Shown here: piece after piece, positions 27,385 to 36,456 of the stretch
How the letters are laid out: each line of letters begins with the position of its first letter
Position numbering within the stretch: position 1 is the stretch's first letter
DNA from: Salinibacterium sp. NK8237
GTDB lineage: Bacteria; Actinomycetota; Actinomycetes; Actinomycetales; Microbacteriaceae
Reading direction: 5' to 3'
Length of the DNA: 64,000 bases
NCBI RefSeq assembly: GCF_015864955.1
Contig: NZ_JADYWE010000002.1
Location: forward strand, 438,326 to 502,325
Position numbers and translations under genes: made by a program
The notes under the pieces: generated by a model
The model's database searches: none
What the model saw: the letters and a program-made list of their open reading frames with translations, nothing else
What the model was told of the DNA's origin: nothing

Positions 27385-28617
27385 CTAGCGCTGCAGCTCT
27401 GCCTCGATAGCGGGGGAGAGGGTGCCGCGCCCGGTGACGGTGATCTCGCCCATACCTTGCCAGTGCGCAATTTCGCGCAGGGTGGGCACGATGCGTTCGG
27501 CGAGGGCTCCAGTGCCGCCGGGTGCGGCGTCGAGACCGTCTTCGTGCCAGGCGGATTGCACGCGCAGTACACCCGCTTGGCGATCGGTCTTGAGGTCGAT
27601 GCGGCCGACGAGCGCGTCATCCACGAGCACCGGCAGCGAGTAGTAGCCGAACTGGCGCTGTGGCTCGGGCGTGTAAATCTCGATGCGATAGTGGAACCCG
27701 AACATGCGCTCGGCACGTTTGCGATCCCACACCACAGGGTCGAAGGGCGAGAGCAGGGCGACGTGTTCGATGCGGCGGGGGATGCGCGCCTCCCGGTGCA
27801 GCCAGGCGGGCTGATCCCAGCCGCGCACGGTTACGGGAACGAGCTCGCCGGCATCCGCTAGCTCAGCGATTGCCGGGCGAACGTCGGCATTTTTGAGTCG
27901 AAAGTAGTCGGCGAGGTCGGATGCCGTGCCCACGCCCAGCGCTCGTGCCGATTCAGCAACCAGGGCGCGATGCGCGTCGGCGCGGCTCACCTCACGCTCG
28001 CGCAGCTCGGTCGGAACCACGTGCTCGGTGAGCGCGTAGGTGCGTTCGAAGCGGGTGCGGCCGGCGGTGACGACGTCGCCCCAGCGGAACAGCATTTCGA
28101 GGCCTTGCTTCACGTCAGACCAGCCCCACCAGGGCCCGGTGCGGCGGTTGGCGTCGTGCTCGATCTCGCGAGCGGTGACGGGGCCGGTGGTGGCGAGTTC
28201 TTCGCGCAACCACTGCAGCATGGGCTGGTTCTCGCGCACCCATTCGTAGCGCTCGGCGTCGCGTTCGCGCAGCGACTCCATCTTCCAGCGCCATAGCGGC
28301 CACGACTCGAGCGGAATCAGGGCGGCTTCGTGCGCCCAGTATTCGACGTACCGGCCGGGCGTGCGCGCGGTTGGTTTGCGGAACGTCAGCGCATCGAGCG
28401 CGGCCTTGTCGTAGTGGCCGAGGCGGGCAAACACCGGCTGATAGTGGCTGCGCTCGAACACGTTGACCGAGTCGAGCTGCAGTAGCCGGATGCGATCAAA
28501 CAGCAGATTGAGCTGGCGCGTTCCCGCAGGATTAGCCGCAGTCGCGGTGCCGCGCCCAAAGCCTTGGGCAGCGAGCAGCGCTCGGCGCGCTTGCGCTGCA
28601 AAGAGGGAATCGACCAC
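27385..28617 (-). CDS. Winged-helix DNA-binding protein, AlkZ/YcaQ-like DNA glycosylase family
   Basis: Member of the HTH_42 family whose characterised relatives (Streptomyces AlkZ, E. coli YcaQ) unhook DNA interstrand crosslinks and bulky alkyl adducts. The 410 residues show AAQARRALLAAQGFG at the start, LLQLDSVNVFERSHYQPVFARLG, the EYWAHEAALIP segment and the C-terminal LLSPFDPVVWDRKRAERMFGF followed by GRIDLKTDRQ. The QxQ/QxD catalytic motif of AlkZ is probably the QLDSVNV region, which reads Q-L-D here. GTG 28617 is preferred because family members begin at this point; an in-frame ATG at 28647 would add ten residues. It stands alone on the minus strand. Confidence 0.87.
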   Translation of the reverse strand: MVDSLFAAQARRALLAAQGFGRGTATAANPAGTRQLNLLFDRIRLLQLDSVNVFERSHYQPVFARLGHYDKAALDALTFRKPTARTPGRYVEYWAHEAALIPLESWPLWRWKMESLRERDAERYEWVRENQPMLQWLREELATTGPVTAREIEHDANRRTGPWWGWSDVKQGLEMLFRWGDVVTAGRTRFERTYALTEHVVPTELREREVSRADAHRALVAESARALGVGTASDLADYFRLKNADVRPAIAELADAGELVPVTVRGWDQPAWLHREARIPRRIEHVALLSPFDPVVWDRKRAERMFGFHYRIEIYTPEPQRQFGYYSLPVLVDDALVGRIDLKTDRQAGVLRVQSAWHEDGLDAAPGGTGALAERIVPTLREIAHWQGMGEITVTGRGTLSPAIEAELQR

Positions 28618-28813
28618 GGAACTGACTCTACCGAGCAGCGGCGACATCCACTCGTTCGTGCGGAGAACGGCCCCGTAGAACAGTTGTGTTTGTATCGTTC
28701 ATCGTTCGTTTACCCCGATGACAGGGAGCGGCGCATCCGGCTCCGTACCGTCAACTCCAGATCGTTTCGGTACCCTCTGCCCGTTTACAGCGCGGGCGGC
28801 CGTGGCGGTCGTT

Positions 28814-28820
28814 GGAGGAA
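28814..28820 (+). promoter_or_regulatory. Ribosome-binding site deciding a TTG start
   Basis: GGAGGAA stands three bases before TTG at 28824. This fixes the start of the substrate-binding lipoprotein there rather than at the TTG at 28812, which would lie before the binding site. Confidence 0.8.
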
Positions 28821-28823
28821 GTC

Positions 28824-29936
28824 TTGTTCACTAAGCGCACCCTCGCCGCAGTTGCACTCGTTGCAGCTTCGGCGATTTCACTCAGTGGTTGCAGCACCAC
28901 CGAGGCAGCTGCTGGCGATGTTGACGCATCGACCGCAACCACCGCCGAAGACTTTGGCGGCATGGACGCTCTTATTGCAGCCGCGCAGGCTGAGGGCGAA
29001 CTCAACGTCATCGCGTTGCCAGACAACTGGGCAAACTATGGCGAGATCAAGGCTCTCTTTGAAGAGAAGTACGACATCATCGTCAACTCGGCTGACCCCG
29101 ACGTTTCGAGCGCCGAAGAAATCGCCGCTGCTGACAACCTCAAGGGCCAAGACACCGCCCCCGACGTCTTCGACCTCGGTACTGCTGTTGCTCTCGACAG
29201 CCTCGACTACTTCGCTCCGTACATGGTCGCCAACTGGGATGAGATCCCTGACGGCAACAAGGAAGCTACCGGCCTCTGGTACAACGACTACACCGGCAGC
29301 ATGTCGATCGGTTATGACTCCAACTCGGTCCCCGAGCCCACGAGCCTCGACGACCTGCTTAGCGCTGACTACCGCGGCGCTGTTGCGCTGAACGGTGACC
29401 CCACGCAGGCCGGAGCGGCCTTTGCTGCTGTCGGACTCGCCACCGTTCACAGCGGTGGAACGCTCGATGACTTCACCCCCGGCATTGAGTTCTTCGAAGA
29501 ACTCAACGACGCAGGCAACTTCATCCCGGTCAACGTCACGGGGGCAACCATTGCTGCCGGCGAGACCAAGGTTGCGTTCGACTGGAGCTACAACAACCTC
29601 GCTGCAGCAGCAACGGTTGACGGCTGGAAGGTTACGACTCTTCCTGGCGCTGTCTACACGAGCTTCTACAACCAGGCCATCAACGTGGATGCTCCACACC
29701 CGGCCGCCGCTCGCCTCTGGCAAGAATTCCTCTACAGCCCCGAAGCCCAAAACCTCTTCATCGTCGGTGGCGCGTACCCCGTCACGATTCAGGCTCTGCA
29801 GGATGCCGGAACCGTTGACGCCGCAGCACTCGACGCTCTCGGAGCCCTCGAGGGTGAACTTGTCACCCCGACCCCCGAGCAGGCTGAAGAAAACGCAACG
29901 ATCCTTGCTGAGAAGTGGGCTGCGGCAATCAGCTAA
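28824..29936 (+). CDS. ABC transporter substrate-binding lipoprotein (polyamine-type)
   Basis: Extracytoplasmic binding protein of 370 residues. A signal peptide (FTKRTLAAVALVAAS) leads to the lipobox LSGC, so it is lipid-anchored. The mature part is a type II periplasmic-binding fold (SBP_bac family) with ALPDNWANYGEIKALFEEKY near the N-terminus, APDVFDLG, and GAYPVTIQAL near the C-terminus. Relatives carry spermidine/putrescine, 2-aminoethylphosphonate, ferric iron or thiamine. The ligand is not predictable by eye. Start by TTG, supported by GGAGGAA. It heads a four-gene operon with two permeases and an ATPase. Confidence 0.93.
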   Translation: MFTKRTLAAVALVAASAISLSGCSTTEAAAGDVDASTATTAEDFGGMDALIAAAQAEGELNVIALPDNWANYGEIKALFEEKYDIIVNSADPDVSSAEEIAAADNLKGQDTAPDVFDLGTAVALDSLDYFAPYMVANWDEIPDGNKEATGLWYNDYTGSMSIGYDSNSVPEPTSLDDLLSADYRGAVALNGDPTQAGAAFAAVGLATVHSGGTLDDFTPGIEFFEELNDAGNFIPVNVTGATIAAGETKVAFDWSYNNLAAAATVDGWKVTTLPGAVYTSFYNQAINVDAPHPAAARLWQEFLYSPEAQNLFIVGGAYPVTIQALQDAGTVDAAALDALGALEGELVTPTPEQAEENATILAEKWAAAIS

Positions 29937-29971
29937 GGCTGATTCCCTCACGCACCTTTAGCTAATACATC

Positions 29972-30913
29972 GTGTCGCTAGCCACCGCGCCAGCGCCCGA
30001 ACAGGATGGTGTCGAGCTCACCGCTCGGCACCATCCTCGGGTGGCCCTGGTCAAGCCGTCGAATCGGCGCCGTCGCCTCGCTTATGCGGGGCTAACGCCA
30101 TTTGCGGCCTACGTTCTTATTTTCCTTGCCCTTCCCACCATCCTTGCGGTGGTCACGGGCTTCTTCTCGGACGACGGTTCGCTGACGTTCGACAACATCA
30201 CTGGGCTGTTTACTCCGACCATCCTCGCCACCTTTGGGAGCTCGTTTTGGCTCTCGGGTGTCACTGCCGTGATCGGTGCCGTTGTTGGCGCCCTCATTTG
30301 CTACGCGATGCTCGGCACCAAAGTCGGTGGTCTGCTGCGCACGATCATCGAATCAGCAGCCAGCGTGCTCGCCCAGTTCGGTGGCGTGATGCTCGCCTTC
30401 GCGTTCATCGCGACGATCGGCGTGCAGGGGCTGATCACGGTTATCCTGCGTGACACTTTCGGTATCGATATTTTTGCGGATGGTGTCTGGCTCTATCAGG
30501 TGCCCGGGCTCATTCTTCCCTACGTCTACTTTCAGGTTCCCCTCATGGTGATCACCTTCCTGCCCGCCCTCACCGCGCTGCGCCCACAATGGGCAGAAGC
30601 CAGCGCAACGCTCGGCGGCACCCGCTTTGCCTACTGGCGCTACATCGCAGCCCCCGTGCTCGCTCCGGCTTTTCTCGGCTCGCTGCTGTTGCTCTTCGCT
30701 AACGCCTTCTCGTCGTTCGCCACGGCCGCCGCACTCATCAGCCAGGGCTCGCAGATCGTGCCCCTCCAGATCCGTGCGGCGCTCGTCAGCGAAACCGTGC
30801 TGGGCCGCGAAAACATGGCGGGCGCTCTTGCGCTCGGGATGATCGTGGTCATGGTCGTTGTCATGTGGGCGTACTCCGTGCTGCAGGCCCGCACCTCACG
30901 GTGGCAAAAGTGA
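29972..30913 (+). CDS. ABC transporter permease (PotB-like)
   Basis: Inner-membrane permease of 313 residues with six hydrophobic helices after a basic N-terminal region. The ABC coupling-loop motif is present in the EAS-like stretch EASATLGGTRFAYWRYIAAP. The LPYVYFQVPLMVITFLPAL-type segment is typical of BPD_transp_1 proteins. It follows the binding protein by 35 bases and its stop overlaps the next permease start (GTGA). With its neighbour it would form the channel. The GTG start has no strong Shine-Dalgarno sequence. Confidence 0.93.
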   Translation: MSLATAPAPEQDGVELTARHHPRVALVKPSNRRRRLAYAGLTPFAAYVLIFLALPTILAVVTGFFSDDGSLTFDNITGLFTPTILATFGSSFWLSGVTAVIGAVVGALICYAMLGTKVGGLLRTIIESAASVLAQFGGVMLAFAFIATIGVQGLITVILRDTFGIDIFADGVWLYQVPGLILPYVYFQVPLMVITFLPALTALRPQWAEASATLGGTRFAYWRYIAAPVLAPAFLGSLLLLFANAFSSFATAAALISQGSQIVPLQIRAALVSETVLGRENMAGALALGMIVVMVVVMWAYSVLQARTSRWQK

Positions 30914-31806
30914 GCGCCGACATCGCCGCACCGCTGAGCCCGGTGGAGCCCGCACCCGCGTCAACGCCCGCAGGGATGCGCCGGAAGACCGCGAACCAGG
31001 CCGTGCGCATCGGGGCCGAACCGAGTGCGCTTGCTCGCCGCCTCATCCTCGGCATCATTGGCGCCGTCTTCCTGCTCCCCATAATCGCGATGATCGAATT
31101 CTCCTTCCGCAACGGCCTAGCGGGGGACTACACGACAAGCCACTGGACGGGTCTCTTCACCGAAGACGCTGCCCGCACCTACCGCAGCCTCTATCAGGCA
31201 ATCGGAAACTCGCTCGTACTCGCCGCAGTGACCGTCGGCATCGTGCTGGTGCTGCTACTGCCGACGATGGTGCTCGTGCACATGCAGTTCCCGCGCCTCA
31301 AGCGCACCCTCGAATTCATCTGCATCATCCCCATCACGGTGCCCGCCATTGTGCTGGTTGTCGGGCTCGCGCCGGTCTACTCGGTCGTCGTGCAGGTGCT
31401 CGGCGGTTCGACTTGGACGCTCGCCTTCGCCTACGGCATCACGGTGTTGCCGTATGCCTATCGCGCCATTCAGGGCAACCTCGATGCGATCCCCGTGAAG
31501 ACCCTCAGCGAAGCGGCCAGCACGCTCGGTGCCGGCTGGATGACCGTGCTGTGGACGATCCTGCTGCCGAACCTGCGCCGGGGAGTGCTCGCGGCATCCT
31601 TCATCTCGATTGCGGTCGTGCTTGGCGAGTTCACCATCGCGAGCCTGCTCAACCGCCGCAACCTGCAAACCGCACTGCTTCAGGTCTCGCAATCTGACCC
31701 CTGGGTTGCTGTGATCTTTGCGCTCGCAGCCCTTGCCCTCGCTTTCGTCTTGCTGCTGATCATCGGCCGCCTCGGATCAGCAACGCCCTCTAGGAGAAAA
31801 TCATGA
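30910..31806 (+). CDS. ABC transporter permease (PotC-like)
   Basis: Second permease of the importer, 298 residues. An Ala/Pro-rich cytoplasmic N-terminus precedes six hydrophobic helices and the coupling motif EAASTLGAGWMTVLWTILLP. GTG 30910 is chosen because it overlaps the stop of the first permease; an upstream in-frame start would overlap by 49 bases and add an unsupported stretch. Its stop overlaps the ATPase ATG (ATGA). A TAGGAGAAAA ribosome-binding site for the ATPase lies inside its last codons. Confidence 0.92.
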   Translation: MSADIAAPLSPVEPAPASTPAGMRRKTANQAVRIGAEPSALARRLILGIIGAVFLLPIIAMIEFSFRNGLAGDYTTSHWTGLFTEDAARTYRSLYQAIGNSLVLAAVTVGIVLVLLLPTMVLVHMQFPRLKRTLEFICIIPITVPAIVLVVGLAPVYSVVVQVLGGSTWTLAFAYGITVLPYAYRAIQGNLDAIPVKTLSEAASTLGAGWMTVLWTILLPNLRRGVLAASFISIAVVLGEFTIASLLNRRNLQTALLQVSQSDPWVAVIFALAALALAFVLLLIIGRLGSATPSRRKS

Positions 31807-32891
31807 CCGCCACGTTTACGATGACGGGCCCCACCGCCACCCACACTCCGACCGCGGGAGCAACAGTTCAGCTCAGCGCCGTCGTGAAGGCTTTCTCGGG
31901 CCACACTGCGCTCAACAGCATCGACCTCGAAGTTGCCCCCGGCGAACTCGTTGCCCTGCTCGGTCCTTCGGGCTGCGGGAAGACCACAGCATTGCGCAGC
32001 ATTTCGGGGCTCGAGAGCATCGACAGCGGTCGCATCCTCATCGACGGTGTGGATGTCGCGGATACTCCCACGAATAAGCGAGACATCGGGATGGTCTTTC
32101 AGGCCTACTCGCTGTTCCCGCACATGACGGTGCTCGAGAACGTGGAGTTCGGCCTCAAGATGCGCAGGGTCGCCGCTGCTCGTCGCCGCGAACGCGCTCT
32201 CGAAACCTTGGACATGGTGGGTCTCACGAAGCACCGCGACCGCTTCGCCCATCAGCTCTCGGGTGGCCAGCAGCAACGTGTTGCGCTCGCCCGCGCCCTC
32301 GTCACGCGCCCCCGCGTGCTCCTGCTCGACGAACCGCTGAGTGCGCTCGACGCAAAAGTACGCGTGCAACTGCGTGAAGAGATCCGTCGCCTGCAAACCG
32401 AGCTCGGCATCACGACCGTGTTCGTTACCCACGACCAAGAAGAGGCGCTCGCCGTCGCCGACCGCGTTGCCGTCATGCGTGACGGTCGCATCGAACAAAT
32501 TGGCACGCCAGAGGAGCTCTACGCGACGCCAGCCAACGCCTTCGTCGCCGACTTCGTTGGCCTCAGCAACCGGATGCCCGCCGAACTCATCGACGGTCAG
32601 GTCACCCTCCACGGCAGCAGCCTCGCCCTCCTCGGCGACCCGATGCCCGATGGCCCTGTCATCGCGCTCGTTCGCCCGGAGGACATCGCCCTCTCCACCG
32701 CCGGAATCGCCGGCACCGTCATCTCGTCGAGCTTCTTGGGCTCCCTGCGCCGCACGCGGGTGCGACTCTTCGACGACACGGTCGTTGCCATCCAGCATGA
32801 GGTCGAGCGGCATCCGCTGCCCGGCGAAGCTGTCACGGTGCGACTCAAGGGCGCTCCAGTGAGCGCGCTGCCTCCCAAGGTGAAGAAGTAG
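31803..32891 (+). CDS. ABC transporter ATP-binding protein (PotA-like)
   Basis: ATPase subunit of 362 residues that powers the importer. Walker A GPSGCGKTTALRS, Q-loop VFQAYSLFPHMTVLENV, signature LSGGQQQRVALARAL, Walker B VLLLDEPLSALD and switch His in VFVTHDQEEAL are all intact. The C-terminal third (about 270-362) is a TOBE domain as in PotA, CysA and FbpC-type ATPases, with RPEDIAL and LGSLRRTRVRL. Coupled to the permease gene by a four-base overlap, it closes the operon. Confidence 0.95.
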   Translation: MTATFTMTGPTATHTPTAGATVQLSAVVKAFSGHTALNSIDLEVAPGELVALLGPSGCGKTTALRSISGLESIDSGRILIDGVDVADTPTNKRDIGMVFQAYSLFPHMTVLENVEFGLKMRRVAAARRRERALETLDMVGLTKHRDRFAHQLSGGQQQRVALARALVTRPRVLLLDEPLSALDAKVRVQLREEIRRLQTELGITTVFVTHDQEEALAVADRVAVMRDGRIEQIGTPEELYATPANAFVADFVGLSNRMPAELIDGQVTLHGSSLALLGDPMPDGPVIALVRPEDIALSTAGIAGTVISSSFLGSLRRTRVRLFDDTVVAIQHEVERHPLPGEAVTVRLKGAPVSALPPKVKK

Positions 32892-32942
32892 CGGCCACGA
32901 GCGACCATATTGGGGCGCAGCAAGCGCGCTCTCCAGCACAAC

Positions 32943-32948
32943 TAAGAT
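32943..32948 (+). promoter_or_regulatory. Probable -10 box of the AI-2E family gene (leaderless)
   Basis: TAAGAT ends six bases before GTG 32955. No Shine-Dalgarno sequence is visible, which fits a leaderless message. Confidence 0.5.
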
Positions 32949-32954
32949 AGGCAC

Positions 32955-34121
32955 GTGGTATTCGGACGACGCAATAAACCAGACAGTCGGGTCCAGTCAC
33001 GCGCCAGCACAACAGACGCCGCTGAGGTTCCCGCCGGGCTTTCGATAGCTGCTGCCTATTCGTGGCGCATGCTCGTCGTGCTCGCCGTAGTTGCAGTTCT
33101 TATTTACTTAGTGATCACGCTCAAGTACATTGTGATTCCGTTCCTGATCGCGATTCTTATCGGGGCGCTGCTGGTGCCCGTCATCGGATTCCTCGTGCGC
33201 GTGAAATGGCCGCGCTGGCTTGCCGTCACCGTGGTTCTTATCGGCTTCTTCGCCGTGGTCAGTGGCCTCGTTGTGGTTGTCGTCGGCCAAGTCCGTTCTG
33301 GGCTTCCCGCTCTCCAAGCGCAGTCAACGACTGCCTACGAGAACTTGCGCGAGTTCTTGCGCAGCTCACCGCTGCAGCTCAGCGACCAAGACCTCGACGG
33401 CTACCTCACCGAAATTATTGACGTGATTCAGCGCGACTCTCAAGCGCTCGTTTCGGGAATCCTCTCGGTAGGGTCCACCGCCGGTCACGTCCTCACCGGT
33501 GCGCTGCTGAGCCTGTTCGCCACGATCTTCGTGCTCATCGATGGCAAGGGCATCTGGGCCTGGACTGTTCGACTCTTTCCGCGCAAAGCCCGCAACGCGG
33601 TTGACGGTGCGGGAGTGGCCGGATGGCTCACCCTCACCACTTTCGTCAAGGTGCAGATCTTCGTGGCTGCGGTCGATGCCATCGGTATCGGCGTCGGTGC
33701 GTGGATCCTCGGTTTGTTCTACGGCGGATTCCCGCTAGTGATCCCGATTGCCGTCGCGGTGTTCCTCGGTTCATTCATCCCTGTCGTCGGTGCTCTCGTC
33801 ACGGGGGCACTTGCAGTATTCATTGCCCTCGTCTTCTTGGGCCCCATCCCCGCCGTAATCATGTTGGGAATTGTTTTGCTTGTTCAACAGCTTGAAGGTC
33901 ATATCCTGCAGCCGCTCGTCATGGGCACCGCTGTAAAGGTCCACCCGCTTGCGGTCGTGTTTGCCGTAGCCGCTGGCTCATTCGTGGCCGGTATCCCCGG
34001 CGCACTGTTTGCCGTGCCGCTGGTCGCGGTCGTCAATGTCATGACCAAATACATAGCCAGCGGCGATTGGCGTCTCAATGGTCGACCCACGATCACGGAC
34101 GTGCTCGGTAATGGTAAATAA
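32955..34121 (+). CDS. AI-2E family transporter (PerM/TqsA-like)
   Basis: Integral membrane protein of 388 residues with about eight hydrophobic helices and a soluble helical insert (about 110-165) typical of the family. Conserved motifs include LKYIVIPFLIAILIGALL, FIPVVGALVTG and the QQLEGHILQPLVMG stretch. Characterised members export autoinducer-2 (TqsA) or act as Na+/H+ antiporters, so the substrate here is open. It overlaps the first codons of the threonine dehydratase gene by about eleven bases. Confidence 0.9.
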   Translation: MVFGRRNKPDSRVQSRASTTDAAEVPAGLSIAAAYSWRMLVVLAVVAVLIYLVITLKYIVIPFLIAILIGALLVPVIGFLVRVKWPRWLAVTVVLIGFFAVVSGLVVVVVGQVRSGLPALQAQSTTAYENLREFLRSSPLQLSDQDLDGYLTEIIDVIQRDSQALVSGILSVGSTAGHVLTGALLSLFATIFVLIDGKGIWAWTVRLFPRKARNAVDGAGVAGWLTLTTFVKVQIFVAAVDAIGIGVGAWILGLFYGGFPLVIPIAVAVFLGSFIPVVGALVTGALAVFIALVFLGPIPAVIMLGIVLLVQQLEGHILQPLVMGTAVKVHPLAVVFAVAAGSFVAGIPGALFAVPLVAVVNVMTKYIASGDWRLNGRPTITDVLGNGK

Positions 34122-35349
34122 CCGGATGCCCGGCCCCACGCTCGCTGAGTACGAAGCAGCACGCGTCCGGGTCGCAGAAGTTGCCGATGTTACCCCCATG
34201 CAGACCTCGCGTTTTCTCGCGGAGATCTTGGGATCGCCGGTGTTCCTCAAGTGTGAAAACCTTCAGCGCACGGGCTCCTTTAAGCTGCGCGGTGCCTATA
34301 ACCGTCTCGCGGGCCTCTCCGAGGAGGAGAAGGCGCGCGGAGTTGTTGCTGCGTCGGCCGGAAACCATGCTCAGGGCGTCGCTTTTGCCGCTCGCGAGCT
34401 CGGTATCAAGTCGACTATTTTCATGCCCGTAGGTGTGCCTCTGCCGAAACTGCAGGCCACTCGCGATTACGGCGCCGAGGTTGTACTACGCGGTCACACC
34501 GTTGACGAGCCGCTGCGTGCGGCCGCCCGTTTCTCAGAAGAGACCGGCGCTGTGCTCATCCACCCCTTCGATCACGAAGACGTCGTCGCGGGCCAAGGAA
34601 CACTTGCTCTTGAAGTGTTCGATCAGGTTCCTCAGGTCGACACAATCATCGTGCCGATCGGTGGCGGTGGACTCATCTCCGGTGTTGCGGGGGCCATCAA
34701 GCAGAGGGCCCGCCTCGAAGGCCGCAACGTGCGCGTTATTGGTGTGCAGGCCTCCAACGCTTCCGCTTACACGCCGTCGCTCGAAAAAGGCGAAATCGTC
34801 GAAGTGCGCACGACGCCTACGATCGCCGACGGTATCGCCGTCAGCCGCCCCGGCGTGCTCAACTTCACCATGGTCCGCGATTTGGTGGATGAAGTCATCA
34901 CCGTTTCTGATGACCAGATCGCCTATGCGGTGCTTGTTCTTCTCGAGCGAGCCAAGCAAGTCGTCGAGCCGGCCGGCGCCGTCGGAGTGGCCGCGATTCT
35001 GGCAGGCAAGATCTCACCAAGCGGCAACACCGTGGTGCTGCTGAGCGGTGGCAATATCGACCCCATGATGATGGAACGCATCATCAGCCACGGCCTCTCG
35101 GCATCCGAACGCTATTTGCGACTGCGCATCCCGCTGCCCGACCGCCCGGGCCAGTTAGCGCGCATTTCTGCCCTTGTGGCCGAGGCGAGCGCCAACGTTG
35201 TTGAGGTGCTGCACAGTAGGCACAACAGCAAAGTGCAGTTCAGTCAGGTTCAGCTCGAACTGCACATTGAAACCCGTGGCCCCGAGCACGCGGAGGCAGT
35301 TCTCACGCGGCTCAGGGACGAAGGCTTTGACCCTCAGGTCGACTTTTAG
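34111..35349 (+). CDS. ilvA: Threonine ammonia-lyase with ACT domain
   Basis: PLP enzyme that deaminates threonine to 2-oxobutyrate, feeding isoleucine synthesis or threonine breakdown. In 412 residues the PLP lysine is in TGSFKLRGAYN. The phosphate-binding glycine loop GGGGLISG lies near 190, and an ACT domain (about 335-412, RIPLPDRPGQLARISALV) probably binds an allosteric amino acid. The single ACT domain matches the short IlvA/TdcB-like actinobacterial type. ATG 34111 overlaps the upstream gene; ATG 34126 is an alternative. Its stop overlaps the convergent greA stop by four bases. Confidence 0.93.
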   Translation: MVNNRMPGPTLAEYEAARVRVAEVADVTPMQTSRFLAEILGSPVFLKCENLQRTGSFKLRGAYNRLAGLSEEEKARGVVAASAGNHAQGVAFAARELGIKSTIFMPVGVPLPKLQATRDYGAEVVLRGHTVDEPLRAAARFSEETGAVLIHPFDHEDVVAGQGTLALEVFDQVPQVDTIIVPIGGGGLISGVAGAIKQRARLEGRNVRVIGVQASNASAYTPSLEKGEIVEVRTTPTIADGIAVSRPGVLNFTMVRDLVDEVITVSDDQIAYAVLVLLERAKQVVEPAGAVGVAAILAGKISPSGNTVVLLSGGNIDPMMMERIISHGLSASERYLRLRIPLPDRPGQLARISALVAEASANVVEVLHSRHNSKVQFSQVQLELHIETRGPEHAEAVLTRLRDEGFDPQVDF

Positions 35350-35837
35350 CCAGAATACGTAGCGATCTTGAGGACCTCAACGGTGATCGACTTGCCGTTG
35401 GGTGCCGTGTAAGTGGTTGACTCTCCGACCTTGAGGCCGTTGATTGCCATGCCGAGTGGGCTCTTCTCGCTGTACACATCGAGATCGCTGTCGTCGGCGA
35501 CAATTTCGCGGCTGCCGAGTAGAAATACGCTCTCGTCGCCCATGATTTTGGCCGTGACAAGAATTCCGGGTTCTACGACGCCGTCATCATCTTGAACATC
35601 GCCGACTACGGCATGGCGAAGAAGTTGCGTGAGAACACGGATGCGGGCTTCAATTTTGCCCTGCTCTTCCTTGGCGGCGTGGTAGCCACCGTTCTCTTTG
35701 AGGTCGCCTTCTTCGCGGGCAGCCTCAATTTTCTTGGCAATTTCGTACCGTGCTTCGCCCGTAAGTTGTTCCAGTTCGGCGGTGCGACGATCGAACGCCT
35801 CCTGGGTCAACCACGTGACGTCGTTTTGTGCAGCCAC
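35346..35837 (-). CDS. greA: Transcription elongation factor GreA
   Basis: Stimulates transcript cleavage by backtracked RNA polymerase. The 163 residues show the N-terminal coiled coil (about 8-75, with the acidic tip REEGDLKENGGYHAAKE) and the C-terminal FKBP-like domain (SPLGMAINGLKVGESTTY). The GTG start is preceded by AGGGAGAAG. It follows the DUF4307 gene on the same strand, but a terminator at 35861-35886 separates them. Confidence 0.96.
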   Translation of the reverse strand: MAAQNDVTWLTQEAFDRRTAELEQLTGEARYEIAKKIEAAREEGDLKENGGYHAAKEEQGKIEARIRVLTQLLRHAVVGDVQDDDGVVEPGILVTAKIMGDESVFLLGSREIVADDSDLDVYSEKSPLGMAINGLKVGESTTYTAPNGKSITVEVLKIATYSG

Positions 35838-35860
35838 TGTGCTTCTCCCTATACAAAAGA

Positions 35861-35886
35861 GAAACCGGCCGAGTACGACCGGTTTC
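35861..35886 (-). terminator. Intrinsic terminator of the DUF4307 gene
   Basis: Perfect eight-base arms (35861-35868 and 35879-35886) with a ten-base loop. Read on the minus strand the hairpin is followed by TCTTTTGTAT, a T-rich tract, so it looks like a Rho-independent terminator between DUF4307 and greA. Confidence 0.75.
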
Positions 35887-35904
35887 GAGATGATTCGCTT
35901 CAGC

Positions 35905-36360
35905 CTAGGTTAGCCAACACCGGTAGATCAAGCCTGACACTGCTTGTTCTGTGGTGCGAACTGTCGTGGTCAACTCGCGATTGCGCTGGTCGCTGGCCGG
36001 AACGTCGACCACTTTCCACCCGATAATCGCAAAAGTGGAGTTCAGGGCTTGCACAACGCAGCGAGCATCCGTGCTTTCGGCCACGTTGAATTGCCAGCGT
36101 ACTTCGACAGCGGTGTCGTCGATAATTTCGTACCCGGTATCTTTTGCCTCGAACTGGGCGGGTGATTCCAGCAGGCCACCCCACACGAGCCACGCCGTGA
36201 AGACCGCAACGAAGGCTGCAGCCATAGCGATCACAATCACGCGATTGTTGCGCTTGGCTTTCGGGCTGCGACCATAGCGCGCATCCAAATTAGTGGGTGC
36301 TGTCGTGCCGGGCGCGGTGCTGTCGGCGGTGCCAGTGGGGCTACTGGATGCTTCAGGCAC
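35905..36360 (-). CDS. DUF4307 domain-containing membrane protein
   Basis: Actinobacterial protein of 151 residues usually found between greA and mca. A disordered Ser/Thr/Pro N-terminus leads to the conserved LDARYGR and one transmembrane helix (about 41-62). A beta-rich outer domain follows, with WQFNV, CVVQALNS and GWKVVDVP, ending in YRCWLT. Two Cys (in ARCVVQ and YRCW) could pair outside the membrane. Function unknown. The expected mycothiol conjugate amidase gene is not beside it; a short membrane-protein gene is divergent instead. Confidence 0.9.
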   Translation of the reverse strand: MPEASSSPTGTADSTAPGTTAPTNLDARYGRSPKAKRNNRVIVIAMAAAFVAVFTAWLVWGGLLESPAQFEAKDTGYEIIDDTAVEVRWQFNVAESTDARCVVQALNSTFAIIGWKVVDVPASDQRNRELTTTVRTTEQAVSGLIYRCWLT

Positions 36361-36456
36361 GCGGGGCTCCTTCTTGCGACGGTATTCTGGTTACTGCAAG
36401 GTTATTCGCAAACTCGCATGATGAAATCATGGAGTGGACATCCCAGAGGACAACAG

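Noticed and set aside
28878..29951. 357-codon open frame antisense to the ABC lipoprotein gene
   Set aside because: Same explanation: mirror of a biased coding strand. The sense gene has a signal peptide, lipobox and a perfect ribosome-binding site.
31680..32954. 424-codon open frame antisense to the ABC ATPase gene
   Set aside because: The sense strand encodes all ABC motifs; the antisense product has no motif.
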